DNA of 64,000 nt from Streptomyces lydicus (GTDB lineage Bacteria; Actinomycetota; Actinomycetes; Streptomycetales; Streptomycetaceae), in the NCBI RefSeq assembly GCF_001729485.1, contig NZ_CP017157.1:1798001-1862000 (forward strand), read 5' to 3'. The position numbers were made by a program, and so were the translations under genes. Numbering within the stretch: position 1 is the stretch's first letter; every line of letters begins with the position of its first letter. Below are positions 15,857 through 23,358 of the stretch, piece after piece. The notes below the pieces were generated by a model. It was given only the letters and a program-made list of their open reading frames with translations, had not been told where the DNA came from and searched no databases.

Positions 15857-17173
15857 ATGACGGAGCCCGGGACCCGCGCCGCCGACAACGCGGACCTGCC
15901 CGAGATACCCGGGCGGGACGCGGCACCGGGTGCACCGGCCGCACCCGGCGCAGGGCCGTCGTCCCGCCGCACCGGCCTCCTGGTCACCCTCGTCCTCGGT
16001 GGCCTCACGGCCGTCCCGCCGCTCTCCATGGACATGTACCTGCCGGCCCTGCCGCAGGTCACCGCCGTACTGCACAGCCCGGCGGCCACCGTCCAGCTGA
16101 CCCTGACCACCTGCCTGGCCGGGATGGCACTGGGCCAGATGATCGTCGGGCCGATGAGCGACAAGTGGGGGCGCCGCCGTCCGCTGCTGGCCGGCATGGT
16201 GATCTACGTCCTGGCCACCGCCCTGTGCGCGCTCGCCACCGACGCCGAAGTCCTCATCGCCTTCCGCCTGCTGCAGGGCCTGGCGGGCGCCGCCGGCATC
16301 GTCATCGCCCGGGCGGTGGTGCGCGACCTCTACGACGGCGTCGCGATGGCCCGCTTCTTCTCCACGCTCATGCTGATCTCCGGCGTGGCCCCGGTCGTCG
16401 CCCCGCTCATCGGCGGCCAGATCCTCCAGATCACCGACTGGCGGGGCGTGTTCGTCGTGCTGACCGCCGTCGGCGTGGCCCTCACCGCCCTGGTCTGGCG
16501 CACCCTGGACGAGACCCTGCCGCCCGCGCGGCGGCACCCCGGCGGCCTGGGCGAGGCGCTGCGCACCATGCGCGAACTGCTCGCCGACCGGGTCTTCTCC
16601 GGCTACCTCCTCGTCGGCGCGTTCGCCTTCGCCGCCCTCTTCGCCTACATCTCGGCCTCCCCGTTCGTCATCCAGGAGATCTACGGCGCCTCCCCGCAGG
16701 TCTTCAGCCTGCTCTTCGGCATCAACTCCGTCGGCCTGGTCGCGGTCGGCCAGCTCAACGGCAAGGTGCTGGTCGGCCGGGTCGGCCTGGACAAGGTGCT
16801 GGGCACCGGCCTGGCCGTGACCGCGCTGGCGGCCACCGCGCTGCTGCTGATGGGCTCCGGCCTCTTCGGGCACGTCGGGCTGGTCCCCATGGCCGCCGGC
16901 CTCTTCGTCCTGATGGCCTCCATGGGCCTGATCATGCCGAGCACCAACACCCTGGCCCTGCTGCGCACCCCGCACGCGGCCGGTTCCGCCTCGGCGCTGC
17001 TGGGCACCTCGACGTTCCTCCTGGGCTCGGTGGCCTCCCCGCTGGTGGGCGTCGCGGGGGAGCGGACCGCCGTACCGATGGCCCTCGTCCAGCTGTCCTG
17101 CGCCGTTTTGGCGCTCGTGAGCTTCCTGGGACTGTGCCGCCCGTGGCAGCGTAGGAAGGAGAGCACCCCGTAG
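15857..17173 (+). CDS. Bcr/CflA-family multidrug efflux MFS transporter
   Basis: A 438-residue protein with about 12 membrane helices. The family signature PPLSMDMYLPALPQVTAVL lies in the first helix. It is followed by the MFS loop GPMSDKWGRRRPLLAG and the antiporter-type RLLQGLAGAAGIVIARAVVRD. Bcr/CflA proteins export drugs such as bicyclomycin and sulfonamides or amino acids, using protons. The chosen ATG (15857) has GGAG 6 bases upstream; an in-frame ATG at 15845 lacks a site. The N-terminal 40 residues are polar and Ala/Pro-rich. No regulator is adjacent. Confidence 0.9.
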   Translation: MTEPGTRAADNADLPEIPGRDAAPGAPAAPGAGPSSRRTGLLVTLVLGGLTAVPPLSMDMYLPALPQVTAVLHSPAATVQLTLTTCLAGMALGQMIVGPMSDKWGRRRPLLAGMVIYVLATALCALATDAEVLIAFRLLQGLAGAAGIVIARAVVRDLYDGVAMARFFSTLMLISGVAPVVAPLIGGQILQITDWRGVFVVLTAVGVALTALVWRTLDETLPPARRHPGGLGEALRTMRELLADRVFSGYLLVGAFAFAALFAYISASPFVIQEIYGASPQVFSLLFGINSVGLVAVGQLNGKVLVGRVGLDKVLGTGLAVTALAATALLLMGSGLFGHVGLVPMAAGLFVLMASMGLIMPSTNTLALLRTPHAAGSASALLGTSTFLLGSVASPLVGVAGERTAVPMALVQLSCAVLALVSFLGLCRPWQRRKESTP

Positions 17174-17198
17174 GGGTACCGCGGAGGGAGGCCCGACC

Positions 17199-18335
17199 CT
17201 GAGCGCACCGAGACTCACCCACGGCACGCCGACCCGGGCGGGGCTGGACCCCGCCTGGGTGGAGCGGATGGTGCGCGGCGTGTGCGCGCTGCCCGAGGGC
17301 CGGCCGTCGTGGTGCCCGGGCGTGGTGGTGCTGGCGGGACGCGGCCCGGTCGTGGTCGCCGAGGCCGCCGCCGGCTGGGCCCACCGCTACCGGGCGTACG
17401 ACCCCGACCAGGACCGCGGCCTCGATCTGCCGCGCGACCTGTGGGAGCCGATGCGGGTCGGCACCGTCTTCGACCTCGCCTCGCTCAGCAAGCTCTTCAC
17501 CGCCGTCGTCGCGATCCAGCAGGTCGAACGCGGCCGGCTGGTCCTCAACGACCCGGTCCGGGCCCACCTGCCGGCCTTCGCCCCGGGCATCACCGTCCGG
17601 CAGCTGCTCACCCACACCTCCGGCCTCGCCCCCGAGCTGCCGTTCTACGCCCACGAGGGGCGCGGCGCCCAGCTGGAGCTGCTGTGGCGGGAGACCGCCG
17701 CCCCCACCGGCCGCCCCGACACCAGCTACCTCTACTCCGACCTCAATCTGATCTGCCTCCAGCTGATCCTGGAGCAGCTCACCGGGCGCCGCCTGGACGC
17801 GCTGGTCCGCGAGGGCATCACCGGCCCGCTGGGCATGTCCAGCACCTGCTACGGCCCGCTGGCGCCGCACGGGGTGGCGGCCACGGAGGACCAGCGGCGC
17901 CCCTGGGCCAAGGTGGACCGGGGGATGCTCCGCGGCGAGGTGCACGACGAGAACGCCTGGGCACTGGGCGGGGTGGCCGGCCACGCGGGCCTCTTCTCCA
18001 CCGCCCAGGACCTGGCCGTGCTCTGCCGCACGCTGCTCAACGGCGGCGCCTACGGCACCGCCCGGATCCTCGGCGCCGGCGCGGTCGCCGCGCTGCTCGA
18101 TCCGCCCGGCCTCGGATTCGGCATCGACCAGCCGTATTTCATGGGGGAGTTGGCGGGCCACGGCGCCGCCGGGCACACCGGTTTCACCGGCACCAGCCTG
18201 CTCCTGGACCGCGCCACCGACACCTTCCTGATCCTGCTCGCCAACACCGTCCACCCGCGCCGCCGCACCGGCGGCAGCGCCCCGCGCGCCGCGGCCGCCA
18301 CCCGGCTGGCCAGAGCGGTGGTCCGGGGCGCCTGA
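17199..18335 (+). CDS. Serine hydrolase of the beta-lactamase/class C (S12) superfamily
   Basis: A protein of up to 378 residues. The active-site motifs are Ser and Lys in FDLASLSKLFTAVVAIQQ, Tyr in SYLYSDLNLICLQ and HTGFTG near the C-terminus (K/H-T-G box). HTSGLAPELPF and GHAGLFSTAQDLAVLC are standard for the superfamily of esterases and D-Ala-D-Ala peptidases. The only in-frame start with a good ribosome-binding site is a CTG at 17199 (GGAGG, 7-base spacing), giving LSAPRLTHGTPTRAGLDPAW, which resembles the start of relatives. The first standard start is GTG 17259, which has no visible site. No signal peptide, so probably cytoplasmic. Confidence 0.85.
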   Translation: MSAPRLTHGTPTRAGLDPAWVERMVRGVCALPEGRPSWCPGVVVLAGRGPVVVAEAAAGWAHRYRAYDPDQDRGLDLPRDLWEPMRVGTVFDLASLSKLFTAVVAIQQVERGRLVLNDPVRAHLPAFAPGITVRQLLTHTSGLAPELPFYAHEGRGAQLELLWRETAAPTGRPDTSYLYSDLNLICLQLILEQLTGRRLDALVREGITGPLGMSSTCYGPLAPHGVAATEDQRRPWAKVDRGMLRGEVHDENAWALGGVAGHAGLFSTAQDLAVLCRTLLNGGAYGTARILGAGAVAALLDPPGLGFGIDQPYFMGELAGHGAAGHTGFTGTSLLLDRATDTFLILLANTVHPRRRTGGSAPRAAAATRLARAVVRGA

Positions 18336-18366
18336 GCGGCCCGCGCGGCGCCGTAGAATTCCTCCA

Positions 18367-19353
18367 ATGCACGAGGAACTGCGCGCCGCACTGGCCGGCC
18401 TGCTCGACGGCCTGCCGCCCAAGCAGGCCGCGCAGGCCGTCGACCGCCTGATCGCCAACTACCGGGGCCGCACCCCCACCGACGCCCCGGTGCTGCGCGA
18501 CCGCGCGGACGTGGCCGCGTACGCCGCCTACCGCATGCCGGCCACCTTCGAAGCCGTACGGGCCGCCCTCGCCGCCTTCGCCGACCGCGTCCCCGACTGG
18601 TCCCCGGCCACCCACGTCGACATCGGCGGCGGCACCGGCGCCGCCACCTGGGCCACCGCCGCCACCTGGCAGGGCCACCACAGCACCGTCCTGGACTGGG
18701 CCCAGCCCGCCCTCGACCTCGGCGCGGAACTGGCCGACGGCATCCTCCCCGGCACCGACTGGCAACGCCGCACCCTCGGCGAAGGGCTGACCCTGCCCGC
18801 CGGCACGGACCTGGTCACCGTCTCCTACGTGCTCGGCGAGCTGCGCCCCGAGGACCGCCGCGCCGTCGTCGCCGCGGCCGCCACCGCCACCGCCGTCGTC
18901 CTCGTCGAACCCGGCACCCCCGACGGCTACCTCCGCATCCGCGAGGCCCGCACCCAGCTCACCGAGGCCGGCCTGCGCATCGTCGCGCCCTGCCCGCACA
19001 GCGGCACCTGCCCGATCGTCCCGCTTGTCGGGGGGGTGGGGGCACCCCCAGCGGTAGCTGGGGGAGACTGGTGCCACTTCGCCGCCCGGGTCAGCCGCTC
19101 CTCCCTGCACCGCCAGGTCAAGGGCGGCTCCCTGCCGTACGAGGACGAGAAGTTCAGCTACGTGGCCGCCACCACCCTCGACGCCACACCCGCCGCCGCC
19201 CGCATCGTCCGCAGGCCGCAGCTCCGCAAGGGCCAGGTCCTGCTGGACCTGTGCACGACGACGGACGGGCTGCAGCGGGAGACGGTCACCAAGCGCCACG
19301 GCGCCGCGTACAAGGCGGCCCGCGACGCCGCCTGGGGCGACGACTGGTCCTGA
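18367..19353 (+). CDS. Rsm22-type ribosomal small-subunit methyltransferase-like protein
   Basis: A 328-residue protein related to mitochondrial Rsm22. A SAM-binding fold begins VDIGGGTGAATWATAA at about residue 80. The C-terminal half has the conserved Cys-rich segment APCPHSGTCPI...DWCHFAARVSR, then SLHRQVKGGSLPYEDEKFSY. The cysteines may bind an iron-sulfur cluster or metal. Between CPI and DWCHF lies an in-frame insertion (VPLVGGVGAPPAVAGG) encoded by a palindromic element. TAGAAT at 18354-18359 ends 7 bases before the ATG and there is no Shine-Dalgarno sequence, so the message is probably leaderless. Role in ribosome assembly is inferred from the family. Confidence 0.85.
   Translation: MHEELRAALAGLLDGLPPKQAAQAVDRLIANYRGRTPTDAPVLRDRADVAAYAAYRMPATFEAVRAALAAFADRVPDWSPATHVDIGGGTGAATWATAATWQGHHSTVLDWAQPALDLGAELADGILPGTDWQRRTLGEGLTLPAGTDLVTVSYVLGELRPEDRRAVVAAAATATAVVLVEPGTPDGYLRIREARTQLTEAGLRIVAPCPHSGTCPIVPLVGGVGAPPAVAGGDWCHFAARVSRSSLHRQVKGGSLPYEDEKFSYVAATTLDATPAAARIVRRPQLRKGQVLLDLCTTTDGLQRETVTKRHGAAYKAARDAAWGDDWS
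19032..19066 (+). repeat. GC-rich palindromic element in the Rsm22-like gene
   Basis: A perfect hairpin, CCCCCAGC-GGTA-GCTGGGGG (19045-19064), is preceded by GGGGGTGGGGGCA. It is the reverse-oriented relative of the element at 14631 and is inserted in frame in the cysteine loop. Confidence 0.65.
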
Positions 19354-19475
19354 CCGGCCCGGCGGCGGGGCTCAGCACTCCGCGCGGGCCCGCGATCCGG
19401 CCCGCACTCAGGAGAATCGTCCGCCGTGCGGAGCCCTCGCGCCCGCACCGGTAGCCGTTCGGGTGGCCCCGGGGC

Positions 19476-19652
19476 TCACTCCCCGCGCGCCCGCTCCTGG
19501 AATCTGCGCAGCAGCTCACTCCGCTGCGCCTCCTGCCCGGCGCGCTCCCGGCCGCCGCGGCCGGCGCTCCCGCCGCCGCGCAGCGCACCGCGCGACAGCT
19601 TGCTCCGGGTGCCGCCGACGCCCAGCATGCCGCCCGCGTTTCCCTTGCTCAT
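19476..19652 (-). CDS. Small DUF6243-type protein
   Basis: A 58-residue protein starting MSKGNAGGMLGVGGTRSKLS and ending in a charged helix (QRSELLRRFQERARGE). The pattern of an MSK start, a LLGVGG-x-RxKLSR core, a Gly-rich linker and a C-terminal Arg/Glu helix matches a family of very small Streptomyces proteins of unknown role. A GGAGAGG site lies upstream. The gene is divergent from the TetR gene across an operator-rich 156-base region, so it is probably the regulated target. Confidence 0.72.
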   Translation of the reverse strand: MSKGNAGGMLGVGGTRSKLSRGALRGGGSAGRGGRERAGQEAQRSELLRRFQERARGE

Positions 19653-19706
19653 GGGGTCCCCTCTCCTCGCCGCCGAACGGGGTCTCCATCGGACGGGAGA
19701 CCCACT

Positions 19707-19781
19707 GAACGAGACGGACCGTCTCGTTCTCACGCGCTCCACTATCCACGAGACGCAACGTCTCGTCAAGACGATACGTCT
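19707..19781. promoter_or_regulatory. Three tandem TetR-type operators
   Basis: Site 1 (19707-19729) is a perfect palindrome with arms GAACGAGACGG and CCGTCTCGTTC around one A. Site 2 (19748-19766) is ACGAGACG-CAA-CGTCTCGT. Site 3 (19769-19781) is AGACG-ATA-CGTCT. All share the half-site CGAGACG or AGACG. A -10-like TAGACT at 19796-19801 lies just downstream of site 3, 7 bases before the tetR ATG, so the tetR message is probably leaderless and self-repressed. Confidence 0.8.
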
Positions 19782-19808
19782 CGCCTCCTTCTCGCTAGAC
19801 TCCGCGCC

Positions 19809-20435
19809 ATGGTCAGCAAACCCGCCCCGGACTCTCCCCCTGGCTCCGCCGGGGGGACCCCCACCCGCCGCAGCGAACGCTCCCGCCGCGCGATCTTCGA
19901 CGCCGCCCTCGCGCTCGTCGGCGAGGTCGGCTACGACAAGCTCACGATCGAAGGCATCGCCTCCCGGGCCGGGGTCGGCAAGCAGACGATCTACCGCTGG
20001 TGGCCCTCCAAGGCCGCCGTCCTCCTGGACGCGTTCACCGCCGACAGCGACGAGGACTACGCCGAGGGCCTGCCGGACACCGGCGACCTGGCCGCGGACC
20101 TGAAGTTCGTGCTGCGGGCGACCGCCGACGAGTTCAACGACCCGGCCTTCCAGGCCCCCTATCGCGCCCTCGCGGTGGCCGGCGCCAACGACGAGGAGGT
20201 CTCCCGCGCCTTCGTCGGCCGGCTGCTGGAGCCCGGCATCCGCGTCTACGTCGAACGGCTGCGCGCGGCGCAGGAGGCCGGCGAGGTCGCCGCCGACGTC
20301 GATGTGCGGGTGGCCGCCGAGATGGTGCTGAGTCCCTTCTCACAGCGCTGGCTGATGCGCACCGGCCCGCTGACCCACGAATTCGTCGACACCCTGGTCG
20401 ACCAGGTACTGCGTGGTCTGCGGCCCCGCGGCTGA
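19809..20435 (+). CDS. TetR/AcrR-family repressor
   Basis: A 208-residue protein. The DNA-binding domain covers about residues 20-65: RSERSRRAIFDAALALVGEV, KLTIEGIASRAGVGKQTIYR and WWPSKAAVLLDAF, the usual helix-turn-helix. The C-terminal ligand domain (DLAADLKFVLRATADEFNDP, then an all-helical region) resembles the TetR_C_16/C_11 groups. The N-terminal linker SPPGSAGGTP is encoded by a palindromic element, inserted in frame in a disordered segment. The three operators immediately upstream share the half-site expected for this protein. The divergent DUF6243 gene is the likely target. Ligand unknown. Confidence 0.92.
   Translation: MVSKPAPDSPPGSAGGTPTRRSERSRRAIFDAALALVGEVGYDKLTIEGIASRAGVGKQTIYRWWPSKAAVLLDAFTADSDEDYAEGLPDTGDLAADLKFVLRATADEFNDPAFQAPYRALAVAGANDEEVSRAFVGRLLEPGIRVYVERLRAAQEAGEVAADVDVRVAAEMVLSPFSQRWLMRTGPLTHEFVDTLVDQVLRGLRPRG
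19833..19862 (+). repeat. GC-rich palindromic element in tetR 5' end
   Basis: CTCCCCC-TGGCTCCGCC-GGGGGGACCCCC forms a 9-pair stem with a TCC loop (19836-19856). It is the same type as those at 14631 and 19032. In frame, it encodes the linker SPPGSAGGTP. Confidence 0.6.
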
Positions 20436-20596
20436 GTCGGCCCGGCGGGCCGGGGCGGGGCGGTGGCCTGTCGGCGATGAGGTGAATTGCCGGTATTGGT
20501 ACCCCCTTCGTTCACCCCGGATCTCCACACCGGTCACCCGGGGCGCAGGATGGTGGCAGCATTGATCCCAGACCACCGCTCGAAGTGAGGGGATAG

Positions 20597-21349
20597 ATGG
20601 AACGCAAGAGCAGGTTCTCCCAGTGGCTGCGCCGGCCGAAGAGCGGATCGGACGGGCGCGATACGGACACGGGATCAGCGGCTGCCCGCAGCCGCGAGGA
20701 CCTGCTGCTGGCCGCGGCCGGAGCGGGCTTCCCCATCGCCCCGGCGGCCCACCCCTCCGGCTACGGCTGTTCCTGTGAACGCATCGGCTGTCCCACGCCC
20801 GGCCGGCATCCCGTCTCCTTCGGCTGGCAGACCGTCGCCACCACCGACCGCGACAAGGTCGCCGCCTGGATCCGCACCCTCCCGCAGGCCAACTTCATCA
20901 CCGCCACCGGCATCGCCCACGACGTGCTCGACGTCCCCGTCGAGGCCGGCCGCAGCGCCCTGGAACGGCTGGAGGCCGCGGGCATCGAGGTCGGGCCGAT
21001 CACGCTCAGCGGCGCCGGCTTCGGCGACGGCCGGATGCTGTTCTTCACGGCCACCCGCGGCACCCCCGACGACGAGGACGAGTGGTGGCCCTGCGAGCTG
21101 GACTGCCACCCCGAGACCCTCGACGAGCACCCGGGCCTGCGCTGGCACTGCCGCGGCAGCTACGTCCTGCTGCCCCCCTCGACCCTCCCCGGCGACCAGC
21201 CCGCGGTGACCTGGCTGCGCGGCCCCGAGCTGCCGCTGCCGGACCCGCTGACGCTGCTGGAGTCGCTCACCGACGCCTGCGCCGCGTTCCACGACCGCAC
21301 CGACCGCGAGCCGTACCACGAGACGGCGGCCTGGCCGATCGGCCGCTGA
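20597..21349 (+). CDS. Prim-Pol (bifunctional primase/polymerase) domain protein
   Basis: A 250-residue protein. After a basic start (MERKSRFSQWLRRPKSGS), residues about 35-200 follow the Prim-Pol pattern: DLLLAAAGAGFPIAP, the Cys motif GYGCSCERIGCPTPGRHP, then FGWQTVATTDRDKVAAWIRT, NFITATGIAHDVLDVPVEAG and the strand GAGFGDGRMLFFTAT. The acidic catalytic residues expected in active Prim-Pol enzymes are only partly clear (DVLDVP). This chromosomal form is single-domain and common in Streptomyces, so a regulatory or inactive role is possible. It stands alone, with a strong terminator after it. Confidence 0.8.
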   Translation: MERKSRFSQWLRRPKSGSDGRDTDTGSAAARSREDLLLAAAGAGFPIAPAAHPSGYGCSCERIGCPTPGRHPVSFGWQTVATTDRDKVAAWIRTLPQANFITATGIAHDVLDVPVEAGRSALERLEAAGIEVGPITLSGAGFGDGRMLFFTATRGTPDDEDEWWPCELDCHPETLDEHPGLRWHCRGSYVLLPPSTLPGDQPAVTWLRGPELPLPDPLTLLESLTDACAAFHDRTDREPYHETAAWPIGR

Positions 21350-21381
21350 CGTACGCCGCGCGCGGCGCCACGCGCACAGCA

Positions 21382-21417
21382 CGAAGGGGCCGTCGGATCC
21401 GTCCGACGGCCCCTTCG
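21382..21417. terminator. Strong bidirectional terminator
   Basis: A perfect 16-base-pair stem (arms CGAAGGGGCCGTCGGA and TCCGACGGCCCCTTCG) with a TCCG loop lies between the convergent Prim-Pol and efe operon genes. Confidence 0.9.
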
Positions 21418-21458
21418 CCCTTGCTGCAATGTCCTGCGCCCACCGCGCCGCCGGGGAC

Positions 21459-22448
21459 CTACTGCGCCCGCACCGACGTGATCCGCTCGCTGCGGTTCAG
21501 CATCCGGATTTTGCCGCCGGCCTCCTCGGCCGGAACCTTCACCGCCTGCCCCGAGACCGTGGTGAACGTCAGCCGGTTGGAACCCTTCGGCGACCCCTCC
21601 ACGATGCCCTGCAGGTTCGCCGGCACGGTGATCTTCGCGCCCTCGAACCACGTCTTCTGCGTGTGGTAGACGGTCGAGAAGAACACCAGCGCCCCGCCGT
21701 CCGCCGTGCGCAGCGCGACCGGCGGGTAGTCCGAGGGCTGGTCCTCCCACTGGAGGCGGGCACCGACCTGGGTCGCCTGCTTCGCGCGCAGCTCCCGCAG
21801 CTTGTCGGTGTTCCTGCCGGGGGCGAAGGCGTCGCCCTTGCCGGTGTTGAGGTAGTCCGCGTAGGTCCGGCTCAGCTTGCCCGGGGAGACCGCCAGGCCC
21901 GATCCGCCGCCGGACGGCACCGCCTCGGCGTAGCCGTCCGCGTCCGTCTTCAGCTCCGGCGCCTTGTTGCCCTCGAAGGTGGCGAAGTACACCGCACGCC
22001 ACTTCTCGTCGATGCCGTTGCGGCTGAACACCAGGAACCACCGGCTCGGTGAACCGTCGGGGCCCTTGCGGTTGCTGAGCGCGTCCGCGACGAAGTACTT
22101 CGGCCAGCCCGCCTGCTTGGGCACCGTGAAGTGCGCGTCCTTGAACGCCAGCGCGGGGAAGGCGGGGTTGCCCTGCGGCCGCAGCGCGTGCGCCGCCTTC
22201 ACGCCCGCCTGGTCGATGGCGAGCAGCGCGCCCCCCTCGAAGGAGGGGTTCAGCGCCGGGTCGAGCTGACGGTTGGCCTTGTTGTAGCCGTCGGTGAAGT
22301 GCGCGAGCGCCTTGGCGCCCTCAGCCTTCCCCACCGCCGGCAGCATCTCCCTCTCGCCGTGCACCGTCATGCACCCGCTCAGTATCACCAGCGCCGTCGC
22401 TGCCGACGTCAGTGCTGCGGGCACCCGGAACGGCGACCTGCGTGTCAT
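21459..22448 (-). CDS. Lipoprotein linked to the EfeUOB iron importer
   Basis: A 329-residue exported protein: MTRRSPFRVPAALTSAATAL, then VILSGC, a clear lipobox with Cys at about residue 26. The mature part is soluble and mixed alpha/beta (FTDGYNKANRQLDPALNP, WFLVFSRNGIDEKWRAVYFA, GKITVPANLQGIV-like strands). No catalytic motif was recognised. AAGGAG lies 10 bases before the ATG. The first 128 bases overlap the 3' end of efeU in another frame, so it is the fourth gene of the operon. A role in surface iron or haem handling is inferred only from position. Confidence 0.75.
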   Translation of the reverse strand: MTRRSPFRVPAALTSAATALVILSGCMTVHGEREMLPAVGKAEGAKALAHFTDGYNKANRQLDPALNPSFEGGALLAIDQAGVKAAHALRPQGNPAFPALAFKDAHFTVPKQAGWPKYFVADALSNRKGPDGSPSRWFLVFSRNGIDEKWRAVYFATFEGNKAPELKTDADGYAEAVPSGGGSGLAVSPGKLSRTYADYLNTGKGDAFAPGRNTDKLRELRAKQATQVGARLQWEDQPSDYPPVALRTADGGALVFFSTVYHTQKTWFEGAKITVPANLQGIVEGSPKGSNRLTFTTVSGQAVKVPAEEAGGKIRMLNRSERITSVRAQ

Positions 22449-23313
22449 GGGGCTCGGGCTCCTTCGGGGCGACCGGGGCGGACTGGGCGGCCGCCGGGGT
22501 GGCACGATTCGGCGCAACCCTACCGGGGGCGAAGAAGAACGACAGCGTGGGGACCAGATACAGAGCCCACACCGTGACCTGGAGGACGGTCGGGTCCGGC
22601 TGGAAGTTGAAGATGCCCTTGAGGAGGGTGCCGTACCAACTGTCCGCCGGGATCTGCGCGCTGATGTCGAACGCCTGCGAGCCGAGCCCCGGCAGGATGT
22701 CCGCCTCCTGGAGGTCGTGGAAGCCGTACGCCAGCACGCCCGCCGCGACCACCACCAGCATGGCGCCGGTCCAGGTGAAGAACTTCGCCAGGTTGATCCG
22801 CACCGCGCCGCGGTAGAACAGCCAGCCCAGCACGACGGCCGTCAGCAGCCCCAGCAGCGCCCCGACCAGCGGCCGTACGCCGTCGTTCGCGGACTGCGCG
22901 GCGGTCCAGATGAACAGCGCGGTCTCCAGGCCCTCCCGGCCGACCGACAGGAACGCGGTGATCACCAGCGCCACGGTGCCCATCTGCAGCGCCGCGTCCA
23001 GCTTGCCGTGCAGCTCCTTCTTCAGATGCCGCGCGGTGCGCCGCATCCAGAAGACCATCCACGTCACCAGGCCCACCGCGATGATCGACAGCGAACCGCC
23101 GAGCGCCTCCTGCGCCTTGAACGTCAGCGTCTCCGAGCCGAACTGGAGCGCCGCACCGAACGCGAACGACAGCACCACCGCGAGGGTGATGCCGAGCCAG
23201 ACCGGGCGCAACGCCTCCCGCCTGCCGGTCTTGACCAGATAGGCGATCAGGATGCATACGACGAGGCTGGCTTCCAGGCCCTCGCGCAGACCGATCAGGT
23301 AGTTGCCGAACAC
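22321..23313 (-). CDS. efeU: EfeU/FTR1-family iron permease
   Basis: A 330-residue protein with seven membrane helices and the two iron-translocating motifs of the Ftr1 family: IGLREGLEASL at residue 8 and SVGREGLETALF at about 125. EfeU moves ferric iron across the membrane, with EfeO and EfeB outside. It starts at GTG 23313 with GAAGGGAAGGGA upstream. The last 45 residues are Pro/Ala/Gly-rich and overlap the lipoprotein gene by 128 bases. This tail is probably an extension by loss of the ancestral stop rather than a functional domain. It lies 45 bases after efeB. Confidence 0.93.
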   Translation of the reverse strand: MFGNYLIGLREGLEASLVVCILIAYLVKTGRREALRPVWLGITLAVVLSFAFGAALQFGSETLTFKAQEALGGSLSIIAVGLVTWMVFWMRRTARHLKKELHGKLDAALQMGTVALVITAFLSVGREGLETALFIWTAAQSANDGVRPLVGALLGLLTAVVLGWLFYRGAVRINLAKFFTWTGAMLVVVAAGVLAYGFHDLQEADILPGLGSQAFDISAQIPADSWYGTLLKGIFNFQPDPTVLQVTVWALYLVPTLSFFFAPGRVAPNRATPAAAQSAPVAPKEPEPHDTQVAVPGARSTDVGSDGAGDTERVHDGARREGDAAGGGEG

Positions 23314-23358
23314 GCCGGTCCCTTCCCTTCGTTGAACTTCATCGCCGCGTCGGCGGTG

